Shown: positions 51,783 to 60,988, numbered from the stretch's first letter. The stretch is 64,000 nt of DNA from Bacteriovorax sp. PP10 (GCF_035013165.1 NZ_JAYGJQ010000001.1:1426001-1490000), one strand, 5' to 3'. Notes: generated by a model from the letters alone, not told the origin. Program-made: numbers and translations.

Positions 51783-52523
51783 CTAGTCTTCTTGTTCTTC
51801 AAATTCTTTCAACACAATCTTATGTAACTTATGTTTTTTATCGTAATCTATTTTATATTCTTGAGGAAAGTATCCACCGACATAGGGGAACATTGCTGGT
51901 TGTCTAATTTGCAACTCACTTTCTTCTTTGGACTGTAAGTATTCAAGAGTCACCATTGGTTCAAGAAAAGTGGTCTTGCCTCCATAATAACCATAGATAA
52001 AAGTTCGTGTAAAAATGCCCCCGTTAAATTCAGGTGAGAGTAAATCTACCCAATGCCATCCCATCTTTGGAACGCCTGCTGGTGTTGGCGCGTAGTCTGA
52101 TACTAAATACTCCTCTGGAATAGTTTGCATACAGATAGGAAGATCATCATCCATGCAAGTGATCGCTTGTTGCTCTTGTGCAGATATAAAGTAGAAGTGG
52201 ATATCAAAGTGCGGTTTATCGTAAACACCATCTGGTTCATGACCGTGTGGGTTCCAGTCGAAAGTGACATGCTTATATGGAAAGATTGCGACCTCGGTTG
52301 GCATTGGCAGAATATACTCTTTCATGTCGTGCATCGGAAGGTTTGTGAGTCCGTCTTCAGAAACAACAACACCAATCTCTTCTGGTTTGGTGTGATGCAT
52401 TTTTATAAAGGTTTGAGCATAACCATTACCGACATCAACCTTGGCACCCCAATAGGTTTTTGAATGACTGGCGAGAGCGACACTTAAATTTAAACTTAAG
52501 ATAAGAGATAAAAATAATTTCAC
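51783..52523 (-). CDS. Periplasmic DUF5602/TTHB210-like protein
   Basis: A 246-residue precursor with a signal peptide (MKLFLSLILSLNLSVALAS). The beta-rich body has the motif FDWNPHGHEPDGVYDKPHFD followed by IHFYFIS, with four to five His that look like a metal site, and a later MGWHWVD. I associate this pattern with the DUF5602 (TTHB210-like) family; the link is from memory. Function unknown. AGGAGG is just upstream of the ATG. Upstream lies decayed sequence. Confidence 0.7.
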   Translation of the reverse strand: MKLFLSLILSLNLSVALASHSKTYWGAKVDVGNGYAQTFIKMHHTKPEEIGVVVSEDGLTNLPMHDMKEYILPMPTEVAIFPYKHVTFDWNPHGHEPDGVYDKPHFDIHFYFISAQEQQAITCMDDDLPICMQTIPEEYLVSDYAPTPAGVPKMGWHWVDLLSPEFNGGIFTRTFIYGYYGGKTTFLEPMVTLEYLQSKEESELQIRQPAMFPYVGGYFPQEYKIDYDKKHKLHKIVLKEFEEQED

Positions 52524-52712
52524 AAATCCTCCTTTAGGTTTGATTTTTTAAATTAGGATTGCAAGTTGAAGGCCTCATAAAGAAAGGGTCTATCTCCGAT
52601 AAAGACAGTCAGAAAATGATTTTTTTTTGAATAGATTAATATTAAATTTGTAATACGGCCGATACTTTTTGATTCAAGACGTTCTGTTGGTGGGGCCAAA
52701 AAAGTGATAAGG

Positions 52713-53008
52713 CTATGCCTTTTGCAACTTCCCAGCTCTGAAATTTTTCTTCCTAACAAATTCATCGAAAACATAATGGGTAAAGTTTGAAGAAAGCATA
52801 AGTGCAAGACTCAAAGGAAGAAACATATCGCGATGAAGAATGAAATAAAAACCGGCCGCGAGTAAAACGTATAATCAATATATCGTTCCTTGGTCGTTCT
52901 ATCTTTTGTTCTCCAAATCCTAATCCCCATATTCTGTTTGGTGTAATGAAACTGTTGCCAGTAAAAATAAAAAGAGTAGATAGTCACAAATCCAATTCGT
53001 GCCATCAT
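52713..53008 (-). pseudogene. Decayed membrane protein gene (C-terminal part)
   Basis: The minus strand starts with AAAGGAG-ATGATG and reads ARIGFVTIYSFYFYWQQFHY then TKQNMGIRIWRTK. About 45 codons later the sense moves to another frame: VLLAAGFYFILHRDMFLPLS, then NFTHYVFDEFVRKKNFRAG and a stop. Both halves look like one polytopic membrane protein family (W-x-x-FHY-x-x-Q, HY-x-D-x-x-WR types) broken by a frameshift near 52880 and lacking the N-terminus. The rest of the gap (52524-52712 and 53009-53306) holds further scrambled text, and no intact gene. Confidence 0.65.
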
Positions 53009-53306
53009 CTCCTTTAGTAAAAAAAAAGACTAAAAAAAGGAGGGAAGTTCTATGCCCCTTCGAGAATGGGATATTTTATTATTGAATAATCGCTCATTTT
53101 ACCTGTCATATCTTACTTCGCCGCTGAGTATATTTGCCTTTAATTGAGGTGTTTATGTACTCGGCAATAATGATCATTTCGATCAAGTCACAGGGATTAC
53201 ACAACTTATATGCCCAATCGAATAATCACTCTCAGGCTGAGTTCTTGCACTCTATGACTGAGAAGGGAATATTTTATACCAACATATTTCACTTCACTGA
53301 GGTCGT

Positions 53307-53780
53307 ATTAATAAAATATTTTTTTTATTATCTATTCTTCTTTTCACTTCAACAAGCTTCGTAAAAGCTTCAGCTGCCATTTCGTTTCAATTAAGGGGAG
53401 TCGTTCATTCCAGCATGAGAGTGAGAGTTAACCACGAAGCAGTTGCAGAAGCTCTGGATTTAAAAACTTCGCAAATTGATTTAAAGATCGCCACCATAAA
53501 AGAAGATTCAGCTTCAAGAGGTGGATATAAAGTAACGATCACTTCTTTAAATAAAGGAGTCATGGTTGCTGAGAATGCTCCAGAGGCCGCAACTCATGCC
53601 TATGAAATAAAATATAATGGAAGATCTATTAATTTAGAAAATCATTCCGGTACAACAATTCACTTAGTAAACAATGCTTCGGGAAAGGATAAAGAGCTTA
53701 GCATCTCTTATAGAGGTTCTGACAAAATCTCTAGGGATTCATATTCAGATACAGTGAAGTTAACTTATACGGCCAACTAG
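53307..53780 (+). CDS. Small secreted protein with an ATT start
   Basis: The frame that begins at ATG 53415 is open upstream and there encodes a perfect signal peptide, NKIFFLLSILLFTSTSFVKA followed by SAAISF, whose first codon is ATT 53307 with TGAGG four bases before it. With this start the protein has 157 residues; from ATG 53415 it would lack its signal and has no ribosome binding site. The mature part is beta-rich, Ser/Thr-rich and Cys-free (RVRVNHEAVAEALDLK, LSISYRGSDKISR). No family recognised. Overlaps the MocR gene tail to tail by 4 bases. Confidence 0.65.
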   Translation: MNKIFFLLSILLFTSTSFVKASAAISFQLRGVVHSSMRVRVNHEAVAEALDLKTSQIDLKIATIKEDSASRGGYKVTITSLNKGVMVAENAPEAATHAYEIKYNGRSINLENHSGTTIHLVNNASGKDKELSISYRGSDKISRDSYSDTVKLTYTAN

Positions 53781-55225
53781 ACCGCTTTAAGGATCTGTTT
53801 AGAAAGCTTCCCAATTCGCTCCAGAGCATTTTGAATACTTTCATTCCATTCAGTAATATTTAAACGAATACAGTTTTGGTATTTACCCGTGCACGAAAAA
53901 ACAGGCCCTGGAATAATACTGATCTTATGCTTAAGTGCTCTCTGATGTAATTCCAGCGTATCAACCCCTTTTGGAAATTCAACCCACAATAAACAACCAC
54001 CAGATGGTGCTGTTAATTTTGTTCCTTCAGGAAAGCATTCCAGAACTTTCTGAGAGTAAAGATGCATGTTTTGCGAAAGGATCTGTCTGATCTTTCGAAG
54101 ATGGCGGTCATAGTTACTGTTTTTTAAGTGATCAGCAATGGCCATCTGTGCAGCTGAATTGGCCGATACTGTGTTGGAGAATCTTAACATCTCAATTCTA
54201 TCTGAAATTTTCGCCGGAGGAATGATCCATCCAATTCGAAATCCAGGAGCAAGTGTTTTAGAAAAAGAAGAGCAGTAAATAACCTGGTCTTTTTTATCAA
54301 AAGATTTTAATGAGCGAGGTCTATTGCCTTCAAATTGTAATTCAGCATAAATATCATCTTCAATAAGAGTTACATTATGTTTATAACAAAGCTGAATGAG
54401 CTTCTGCTTATTTTCATCACTCATAAGACTTCCAAGAGGATTGGAAAACGAGGGAGTGATAAGAAGTGCCTTGATGGTAAATTTGTTAAGCTTCTCTTCA
54501 AAGTCATTCAGATCAAGGCCGGATTGGGATGAAGAAGAAAGTTCTAAAATTTGAAGTCCTAAGCTTTCAATTGCATGAATATGGCCATGATAAGTAGGAC
54601 TTTCGACAGCGACAACATCACCAGGTTTTGTGACGGCCTTTAAGGCAAGATTGATGGCCTCCATGCAACCAGTAGTGATCTGAATGGCCTCGGCACTTAT
54701 GTCACAACCCATCTCGATTGATCTTTTAGCGAGCTCTTGTCTTAACTGCCAATTGCCAGCACCAAATTCGTAGTTCACACACTCAGGCCCTTTTTCTCTT
54801 GCGACTTTTATTAAAGAGCGCTGCAAGCTTTCCATCGGAAGCATAGTGTGAGGAAAAACAGCGGCGCCAAGTGGGGCCAGCGTTTTATCACCGCATGCGC
54901 GGATAACATCAAGATAAGTATTATTAGTTTGAATAAAACGTGGAGCAGAGGTGGGTCTGGTTTTTATTCCTGCTTCATTAAGATAAGGACGAATTTTTAC
55001 ATAATAACCAGACTGAGGTTTTGCTTCAAGAAAACCAAGCTGCTCTAAGAGTTGATACGATTGAATAACAGTAGAGACACTGACATTTAATTTTTTACTA
55101 AGCGTTCTCATTGAAGGAATTTTAGAGCCTGGAAGATAGGTTCCTTCACTGATCCACGACTTTATTCTGTCTGCGATCTGTATATATAAATGATTTTTAT
55201 CAACGGATGTATCAAGTGTTTCCAT
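53777..55225 (-). CDS. MocR-family regulator (GntR HTH + aminotransferase domain)
   Basis: A 482-residue PLP-binding regulator. The winged helix is at residues 10-78 (GTYLPGSKIPSMRTLSKKLN, GFLEAKPQSGYYV) and a fold-type I aminotransferase domain follows, with TGCMEAINLA, Asp region LIEDDIYAELQ, PLP Lys in YCSSFSKTLAPGFRIGW. It probably controls the divergent DUF2917 gene, with operator repeats in between (55257-55317). Confidence 0.95.
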   Translation of the reverse strand: METLDTSVDKNHLYIQIADRIKSWISEGTYLPGSKIPSMRTLSKKLNVSVSTVIQSYQLLEQLGFLEAKPQSGYYVKIRPYLNEAGIKTRPTSAPRFIQTNNTYLDVIRACGDKTLAPLGAAVFPHTMLPMESLQRSLIKVAREKGPECVNYEFGAGNWQLRQELAKRSIEMGCDISAEAIQITTGCMEAINLALKAVTKPGDVVAVESPTYHGHIHAIESLGLQILELSSSSQSGLDLNDFEEKLNKFTIKALLITPSFSNPLGSLMSDENKQKLIQLCYKHNVTLIEDDIYAELQFEGNRPRSLKSFDKKDQVIYCSSFSKTLAPGFRIGWIIPPAKISDRIEMLRFSNTVSANSAAQMAIADHLKNSNYDRHLRKIRQILSQNMHLYSQKVLECFPEGTKLTAPSGGCLLWVEFPKGVDTLELHQRALKHKISIIPGPVFSCTGKYQNCIRLNITEWNESIQNALERIGKLSKQILKAV

Positions 55226-55256
55226 GTATTGATTTTCTCATAGGTCGCTGAAAATG

Positions 55257-55317
55257 CCGTATACAGTTGCTATAAAAATCAACCGTAACAGTTTTTGAAA
55301 TTATAACTGTTATGGTT
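55257..55317. promoter_or_regulatory. Three MocR-type operator repeats
   Basis: CCGTATACAGTT (55257-55268) and CCGTAACAGTT (55283-55293) are direct repeats, and AACTGTTATGGTT (55305-55317) is the inverted copy of AACCGTAACAGTT with one mismatch. Two direct sites plus one inverted is the usual layout of MocR/PdxR regulators. Confidence 0.75.
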
Positions 55318-55393
55318 ACAAATATCAATTTCTGAATCTGTATTGGTTTTTTAAAAAGGAGCATAATGTCTTTAAAGTGACTTGGAGGTATCG

Positions 55394-55624
55394 ATGAAAA
55401 CAGATCAATTAAATAAGCAAGAATCTAAGGCAGTTTGTCTGGAAGCAAATCAAATTGTCAGTTTTAAAAGGCCGCAAAACCTTTTTATCACCAGTGGAAA
55501 AGTTTGGGTTACGATTGCAGGTGATTCACAAGATTACATCTATACTGAAGGGCAGTCGGTGAAATTACCTCGTGATAAACACACCGTTGTTCAGGCCTTA
55601 GGTAAAGCGAGCTTCTGGTTTTAA
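55394..55624 (+). CDS. DUF2917 protein
   Basis: A 76-residue cupin-like small protein: NQIVSFKRPQNLFITSGKVW followed by VTIAGDSQDYIYTEG and VKLPRDKHTVVQAL matches DUF2917. In many proteobacteria it stands next to a MocR regulator, as here. GGAGG lies 5 bases before ATG 55394. Function unknown. Confidence 0.88.
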   Translation: MKTDQLNKQESKAVCLEANQIVSFKRPQNLFITSGKVWVTIAGDSQDYIYTEGQSVKLPRDKHTVVQALGKASFWF

Positions 55625-55757
55625 AAAAAGATTACTGAGTATGACTTAATGATTAAGGAATCACTAAGGTTGTATCCATGTAAAATTGATTTAAATCATC
55701 ACTTCATTACATAGTAATGTCTGCTTTAGTATTTTCAACCATAACAAGGAGAGAGGT

Positions 55758-56444
55758 ATGGTTACAACTAAAGCAGGGCTTAAAGCATTACTAACGCCAG
55801 ATGAATGTGTTCTTGTTTTAATCGATCATCAAGCTTTTCAATTCACAAATCTTCATAGTCATGAGCCGACTATGGTTGTGAACAATGTTGTTGCTTTGGC
55901 GAAAGCTGCAAAAGTTTTTAACATTCCAACTATTCTCACTACGGTATTGGAAGAGCGCGGTGGATTTTTACTAAAGCCACTTCAAGATGTTTATCCTGAT
56001 CAAAAACCAATCAATCGAACATTTATTAATACCTGGGAAGATAAAAAAGTTACAGATGCTGTTAAAAAAACAGGTAGAAAGAAAATTATCATGGCCGCAC
56101 TTTGGACAGAGATCTGTCTTGCTATGCCTGTTATTCAGGCACTGGGAGAAGGTTATGAAGTTTATATCGTTACAGATGCATCAGGTGGCGTATCACTTGA
56201 AGCCCACGAAATGGCCGTTCAGCGTATGATGGCGGCAGGTGCTGTGCCTATGACATGGATGGCGGTAGCAGGTGAGCTTCAGAGGGATTGGGCACGTGAA
56301 GAGACTGGAGAGCTATTCGCACAGATTTTAACTGAGCATGGTGGAGCTTCTGGAATTGCTTTTAATTGGGAAATGCAACTTCTGCAAACCAATGCAAGAC
56401 CAGAGACGAAAGCTAAGCTCAGTCCAGAAGCTAGAGTTCATTAA
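55758..56444 (+). CDS. YcaC-like isochorismatase-family hydrolase
   Basis: A 228-residue cysteine hydrolase: catalytic Asp in CVLVLIDHQAFQF, Lys/Arg region IN-RTFINTWEDKKV, Cys in ALWTEICLAMPVIQAL and the long C-terminal part typical of YcaC. YcaC-type proteins form octamers of uncertain substrate. AAGGAGAG precedes the ATG. A second, different family member is at 32537-33118. Confidence 0.92.
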   Translation: MVTTKAGLKALLTPDECVLVLIDHQAFQFTNLHSHEPTMVVNNVVALAKAAKVFNIPTILTTVLEERGGFLLKPLQDVYPDQKPINRTFINTWEDKKVTDAVKKTGRKKIIMAALWTEICLAMPVIQALGEGYEVYIVTDASGGVSLEAHEMAVQRMMAAGAVPMTWMAVAGELQRDWAREETGELFAQILTEHGGASGIAFNWEMQLLQTNARPETKAKLSPEARVH

Positions 56445-56451
56445 TTTTTTA

Positions 56452-56475
56452 AAGGAGACATGAAAATGTCTCCTT
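56452..56475. terminator. Bidirectional hairpin between YcaC-like and ABC ATPase genes
   Basis: AAGGAGACAT/ATGTCTCCTT with loop GAAA, perfect 10-bp stem; AT-rich flanks on both sides, with only a weak T tract. Confidence 0.65.
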
Positions 56476-57211
56476 ATTCACCTGACTTTATAAACTCCGC
56501 AACGAATTCATTTTTCGGTGAGTTCTGAATTTCTTCAGGAGTTCCAACTTGTTGAATTTTTCCTTTATTCATAACCACTATTCGATCACTCATTTGAAAA
56601 GCTTCTTTTTGATCGTGAGTCACATAGACCATTGTGAGTTTAAATTCCTGCTGAATTTTCCTGATGTCCTTTCTCATTTTCTCTCGCAGTTTTGCATCGA
56701 GATTTGAAAGTGGCTCATCTAATAATAAAATCCTTGGTCTCATAACCAGTCCTCTGGCAAGAGCGACTCTTTGTTGCTGACCGCCTGAGAGTTCGTGGGA
56801 TTTTCTCAGCTCTAAACCTTGAAGTTCAACTACATTTAAAATGTCCATGACACTTTCATAGATTTTTTCTTTGGACATCTTTTTAAATTTTAAAGGGTAG
56901 GCGACATTTTCAAAAACATTCATGTGCGGCCATACAGCGTAGGATTGAAAAACCATTCCCACATTACGTTTTTCTGGAAGCAGAAATGTTTTACTTGTCG
57001 GATCTGAAACAATCTCATTATCAAAGAAAATTTTTCCGTGAGTATTCTCTTCAAGGCCCGCGATCATTCTTAGTGTCGTCGTTTTTCCACATCCAGATGG
57101 ACCTAAAAAACTTATAAACTCAGCATTTTGAATTTCTAAATTAAAATCTTCCACGGCCCATGCATTTTTTGCATAAAGTTTTCCGACATTTTCAAAACGT
57201 ACATGACTCAT
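56474..57211 (-). CDS. ABC transporter ATP-binding protein (Fe3+/polyamine type)
   Basis: A 245-residue ATPase: Walker A GPSGCGKTT, Q loop VGMVFQSYAVWPHMNV, signature LSGGQQQRVALAR, Walker B RILLLDEPLSNLD, H loop VYVTHDQKEAF. It lacks the C-terminal TOBE domain of longer CUT1/FbpC proteins, being about 100 residues shorter. Last gene of the operon GlpQ - binding protein - permease - ATPase; overlaps the permease gene by 4 bases. Confidence 0.95.
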   Translation of the reverse strand: MSHVRFENVGKLYAKNAWAVEDFNLEIQNAEFISFLGPSGCGKTTTLRMIAGLEENTHGKIFFDNEIVSDPTSKTFLLPEKRNVGMVFQSYAVWPHMNVFENVAYPLKFKKMSKEKIYESVMDILNVVELQGLELRKSHELSGGQQQRVALARGLVMRPRILLLDEPLSNLDAKLREKMRKDIRKIQQEFKLTMVYVTHDQKEAFQMSDRIVVMNKGKIQQVGTPEEIQNSPKNEFVAEFIKSGE

Positions 57212-58833
57212 AGACCATACCTGCCCTTCGAGAGGGTTTTAAGAGTAAAATTTAAAATAAGAATAAACGAGATGACGATCACTGAGAGCACAGAGGCCCC
57301 GCCGCCGCCGACATCTGAGTATTCTTGAAATTGAAAAATAAGAGGACCAATTGTATCAAGACCAGGGCCAGTTAAAAGAATCGTCATTGTTAATTCACTG
57401 ATGACCGGCATGAAAACTAAAAAGGCCGATGCCATAAGTGCAGTTGAAAGTAGTGGCCAGTAAATCGTGCGCATGATGGCCCACCAGCCAGCACCTGAGA
57501 TACGTGCAGCTTCTTCGAGTGAAGGATGGATTTGTTGATATCCATCTCCGATGGTTTTTATACTTAAGCTCATATATTTGATTATGTAAGCAAGCAGGAT
57601 AATCCAAAGCGTATTGTATAAGCTTGGGCCAATTCCAAAAAATCCACGGCTAAAAGATAAGATCAATGCCAAGGCCAGGACAGTTCCTGGAGTCGAAAAA
57701 GGAATACTGACAGCAATACTTCCGAAAGTTCGGCCGAACCATTTTGTTCTGGTTAGAAAGTAATTAAAGAAAAAAGAAAAGACAGTGCAAATAATCGCAG
57801 CTGATAATCCTAAGAATAGTGATTGTGAAAGAGCGCGCACAGTTTCTTCTGTTTCAAAGAGCACCCTGGTGAAATTAGAAAAACTTAGTTGTAGTAAATT
57901 CCATGATCCCTGCACTGGGCTTAGGGATGAAAGAAGTACTCCAAAGATAGGAACGATTAAAATAACGAAAAGCAGAGCTGACATTGTGATTAAGACAGGG
58001 ATCTTCCATGAATTAAGTGGAACAAGAGAAGGCCTTGCCGACTTTCCACCTACTGTGTAGTTCTTATTTAATCCTAAGAAATACTGTGATCCATATAATA
58101 AAACCAGTGTTGAAAAACCAAGGATTGCAGAAACCGCAATACTCATTTGCATGCCATCTGCCGTTCCCATTCTTTGGTAAGTGTAGATCTGAGTGGTCAT
58201 TAAATAAATGCGGGCAGGCCCGCCAATAAGAGCTGGAACACCAAAGCTTGCAGCAGTAGCAAGGCATGAAAGAATGAATCCATTGATCATGGCCGGTTTT
58301 AAGAGTGGTAGAGCGATATCAATGAAAACGCGGAGACCATTGGCACCAGAAAGTCTTGCCGCTTCTTCCAGTGATGAATCCATACGATCGAGAATCGTCA
58401 GTGCGGTTAGAAGAACAAAAGTAAAAAGGAAACTGGTTTCAACCCAGACCAGTCCCCAGAATGTATAAATATTTAAATGCAGTCCAAACCATTGGTTGAG
58501 AACACCACTTGTCGGATTTGCCAGAATAATCCAGCCAATCGCTCCTACAAAGGGAGGAATCGCATAGGGAAGACAGAACCATGAACGAAAGTTCTTTTTC
58601 ATGGGAAGGTCTGTGCGAGTCAGAATCCATGATAAGGGAATTCCTAGAATCAAACACAATAACCCAACACTCCCGGAAACTAGAATTGTATTCTTAATCG
58701 CTTTGAGAGTGTTTTCATTACTTAGGACAGAAGTGTAGTCTTTTAATTTTGGAATCAAAAAGAGATAGGCCTGAGGTGCAATAAAAAAACATGCAATTAA
58801 AATCAGGCCTAGAATATAAAAAACTTTTTTCAT
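57208..58833 (-). CDS. Fused ABC transporter permease (FbpB type)
   Basis: A 541-residue inner-membrane protein with two homologous permease halves of about six helices each. Each half has an EAA loop: LEEAARLSGANGLRVFIDIA and LEEAARISGAGWWAIMRTIY. The layout is that of the Fe3+/AfuB-type importers. Its ATG overlaps the stop of the binding-protein gene, and its 3' end overlaps the ATPase gene. Confidence 0.95.
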   Translation of the reverse strand: MKKVFYILGLILIACFFIAPQAYLFLIPKLKDYTSVLSNENTLKAIKNTILVSGSVGLLCLILGIPLSWILTRTDLPMKKNFRSWFCLPYAIPPFVGAIGWIILANPTSGVLNQWFGLHLNIYTFWGLVWVETSFLFTFVLLTALTILDRMDSSLEEAARLSGANGLRVFIDIALPLLKPAMINGFILSCLATAASFGVPALIGGPARIYLMTTQIYTYQRMGTADGMQMSIAVSAILGFSTLVLLYGSQYFLGLNKNYTVGGKSARPSLVPLNSWKIPVLITMSALLFVILIVPIFGVLLSSLSPVQGSWNLLQLSFSNFTRVLFETEETVRALSQSLFLGLSAAIICTVFSFFFNYFLTRTKWFGRTFGSIAVSIPFSTPGTVLALALILSFSRGFFGIGPSLYNTLWIILLAYIIKYMSLSIKTIGDGYQQIHPSLEEAARISGAGWWAIMRTIYWPLLSTALMASAFLVFMPVISELTMTILLTGPGLDTIGPLIFQFQEYSDVGGGGASVLSVIVISFILILNFTLKTLSKGRYGL

Positions 58834-59825
58834 TAAAATACGATCTTAGAGAATTGATCTTTAATTTGCTCTCTCGTTTTCATTGTTTCAGAAATAAATT
58901 CTGGAGACCATGGTTGAGCAGTTTTTAATAGATCACTTAATGCCGGAGCCCCTTTTGGTTCTGTGTGCCCTGGAATCGTTGCATACATGAAAGACTGAAC
59001 CATTGCTTCTTGTCCAACTTGTGCGAACATCCAGTCAGCAATTTTCTTTGTCGCTGCCTGGTCTCCTTCTTTTTTTACGATGGCCAGAACGTTGGCCTGG
59101 ATAACGGCACCATCACTTGGAATGATTGTTTTAATTCTTGGGTCGCTTTCAGTCAGACGTAAAAGGTTTTCAAGAAGCACGATTCCTACCGGGCGCTCTT
59201 TACTTTGAAGACGACGGATAACACCAGAGTTTCCACCTTCAGCAATGAAGTTATTCTTTCTTAGAGCTTTGAAGTAATCCCATCCGTATTCTTTTACCAG
59301 GAAGGCCACTGTTGTGAAGCTTGTACCAGATGCAAGAGGGCTTCCAGAAGAAGCTTTGTCTTTCCATTTTGCTTCAGTTAATTCTTTAAATGATTTTGGT
59401 GCGTCTTTTTCTGAAACTGATTCAGAGTTATAGGCCATGACCATAACTGGTAGGCTTACTGCTGTATAGAATCCTTCAGATTGTTTAAAAGAAGCTTCAA
59501 CTTTTTCAGTACCTGCTGGTTTGTATGAAAGCAGAACGCCTTGAGCGCCCATATCTTCATACCAGAAGCGATCAGATGAAATAAGGATATCTGCTTGAAT
59601 GCTTCCTGCCAGTTTTTCGGCCTGAACTTTTGCTGCTACTTCTTCAGAGCCAGCTTGGTAAAATTGAACATCAATATTAGGAAAATCTTTTTCCATTTTC
59701 TTCTTTAAGTCATTAACAGTGTCTTTGTATAAAGAAGTGTAAATCCATACTTTCGCTTTATCTTCTTTTTTGGCACAACCAAAAGAAACAACGAAAATTA
59801 AAATCAGTAATAAGACATTTCTCAT
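58833..59825 (-). CDS. Fe3+-type ABC substrate-binding lipoprotein
   Basis: A 330-residue lipoprotein (lipobox VSFGC, Cys 17) of the FbpA/AfuA/PotD cluster: VWIYTSLYKDTVNDLKKKM, AGSIQADILISSDRFWYEDM, VNDL, WKDKASSGSPLASGTSF. The two-Tyr iron site of FbpA is not evident, which fits the AfuA-like members that bind sugar phosphates. With a GlpQ gene directly upstream (4-base overlap), a phosphorylated polyol or glycerol phosphate is a likely cargo (inference). Confidence 0.9.
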   Translation of the reverse strand: MRNVLLLILIFVVSFGCAKKEDKAKVWIYTSLYKDTVNDLKKKMEKDFPNIDVQFYQAGSEEVAAKVQAEKLAGSIQADILISSDRFWYEDMGAQGVLLSYKPAGTEKVEASFKQSEGFYTAVSLPVMVMAYNSESVSEKDAPKSFKELTEAKWKDKASSGSPLASGTSFTTVAFLVKEYGWDYFKALRKNNFIAEGGNSGVIRRLQSKERPVGIVLLENLLRLTESDPRIKTIIPSDGAVIQANVLAIVKKEGDQAATKKIADWMFAQVGQEAMVQSFMYATIPGHTEPKGAPALSDLLKTAQPWSPEFISETMKTREQIKDQFSKIVF

Positions 59826-60874
59826 TTTTTAGCTCCAGCTTTTTTATTTTTTAAAAATGTTTGTTTTGCAAGTACGGCCTGATCAGCAAAATCAGAGAAT
59901 AATCCATCTACACCTAGTTCAAAAAATTGCAGGTATTCTTTTTGAGGGTCACCTTGATAATCTTTTAACAGGTATTGAGCTTCGCTTCTAAATGTATAAG
60001 GGTGAACTTTTAATCCCAGAGCGTGAGCATCCTGAATTAAAGTCGTTGGTGGCTGCATTTCACCTTTATCGTTAGCAGGAACGATGTAGCGTTTATAAGG
60101 GCCAATTCCATAAACTGTAGCACTTAATTCTTTCAACGACTCTGGTTTTACCATGTCCTGGTATGTTCTCTTATCTCCACTTGCCACATGATCAAATGGT
60201 ATTAGCTCAGGATCATCTATTAAATAAATGAGTGGTAAAGAAGTCAGTTTTTTGATCTGCTTTAGATTCGCTAGTTCGAAAGATTGAATGAAGACAGGTG
60301 AATTCTTTTTATTGAATCCTTGAGCAGTCAATTCTTTTACGAGAGCTGTTTCTAGTGGCAAACCAATGCTCTGGAAATAAGTAGGGTGTTTCGTTTCAAC
60401 ATAAACTCCAACTTTTCGTTTTTGTTTTTTTACGAAAGCTAAAATCTCTTTAAATGTTGGAACGTCGAATTTTCCATCGAAAGAGTGATCTCTAAATTCC
60501 AGTCTTTCTTTTGCTTTGAGTGTTTTGATTTCTTTTAAAGTGAAGTCTTCAATGAACCATCCAGTGATTTCTTTTCCATCAACTTTTTTGGTTGTTTTTC
60601 TATCGGGGAAAATTTCTGCGACATTTGTTGTGCCTGAGATTTCATTTTCATGACGGGCCATTAAAACACCGTCTTTAGTCATTACTAAATCGGGTTCGAT
60701 ATAATCAGCACCCATTTTAATCGCAAGCTCGTATGAGGCGATGGTATGCTCAGGGCGATAACCACAAGCTCCACGGTGACCTACAATGAGTGGTGACTCA
60801 AAGGCCTTAAGGGTTGGGCTAAAGAGAGTCGATAAAAATAGCATTGAGCAGACAGTCCATTTTTTAGCGGCCAT
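59822..60874 (-). CDS. glpQ: Periplasmic glycerophosphodiester phosphodiesterase
   Basis: A 350-residue exported phosphodiesterase. GDPD signature: LIVGHRGACGYRPEHTIASY, GADYIEPDLVMTKDGVLMAR (metal Glu and Asp), ARHENEISGTTNV, and the later VYVETKHPTYFQ and FIQSFELANL. The signal peptide is SMLFLSTLFSPTLKAF. It hydrolyses glycerophosphodiesters to glycerol 3-phosphate and an alcohol. The ATG at 60874 is chosen; TTG 60883 and GTG 60880 are alternatives, all with weak ribosome binding sites. First gene of the four-gene operon with the ABC importer. Confidence 0.93.
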   Translation of the reverse strand: MAAKKWTVCSMLFLSTLFSPTLKAFESPLIVGHRGACGYRPEHTIASYELAIKMGADYIEPDLVMTKDGVLMARHENEISGTTNVAEIFPDRKTTKKVDGKEITGWFIEDFTLKEIKTLKAKERLEFRDHSFDGKFDVPTFKEILAFVKKQKRKVGVYVETKHPTYFQSIGLPLETALVKELTAQGFNKKNSPVFIQSFELANLKQIKKLTSLPLIYLIDDPELIPFDHVASGDKRTYQDMVKPESLKELSATVYGIGPYKRYIVPANDKGEMQPPTTLIQDAHALGLKVHPYTFRSEAQYLLKDYQGDPQKEYLQFFELGVDGLFSDFADQAVLAKQTFLKNKKAGAKK

Positions 60875-60988
60875 AAACACCAACTTTTTTTAAAATTTAG
60901 AAGTGATTTCATAGCAATTTTTAATCGGTTGAGGTGGGACGTCAAGTTTGACGGATGTTTTAATGAAAATCAAATAATCGACGACGCG

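Noticed and set aside
52553-52807. 84-codon minus-strand frame MHLCFLQTLPIMFSMNLLGR
   Set aside because: Its codons run out of frame with the recognisable HYVFDEFVRKK segment at the same place, so it is a by-product of the decayed gene.
53134-53364. 76-codon frame starting MPLIEVFMYSA on the plus strand
   Set aside because: No ribosome binding site and low-complexity end. It overlaps the better supported ATT-started signal peptide frame.
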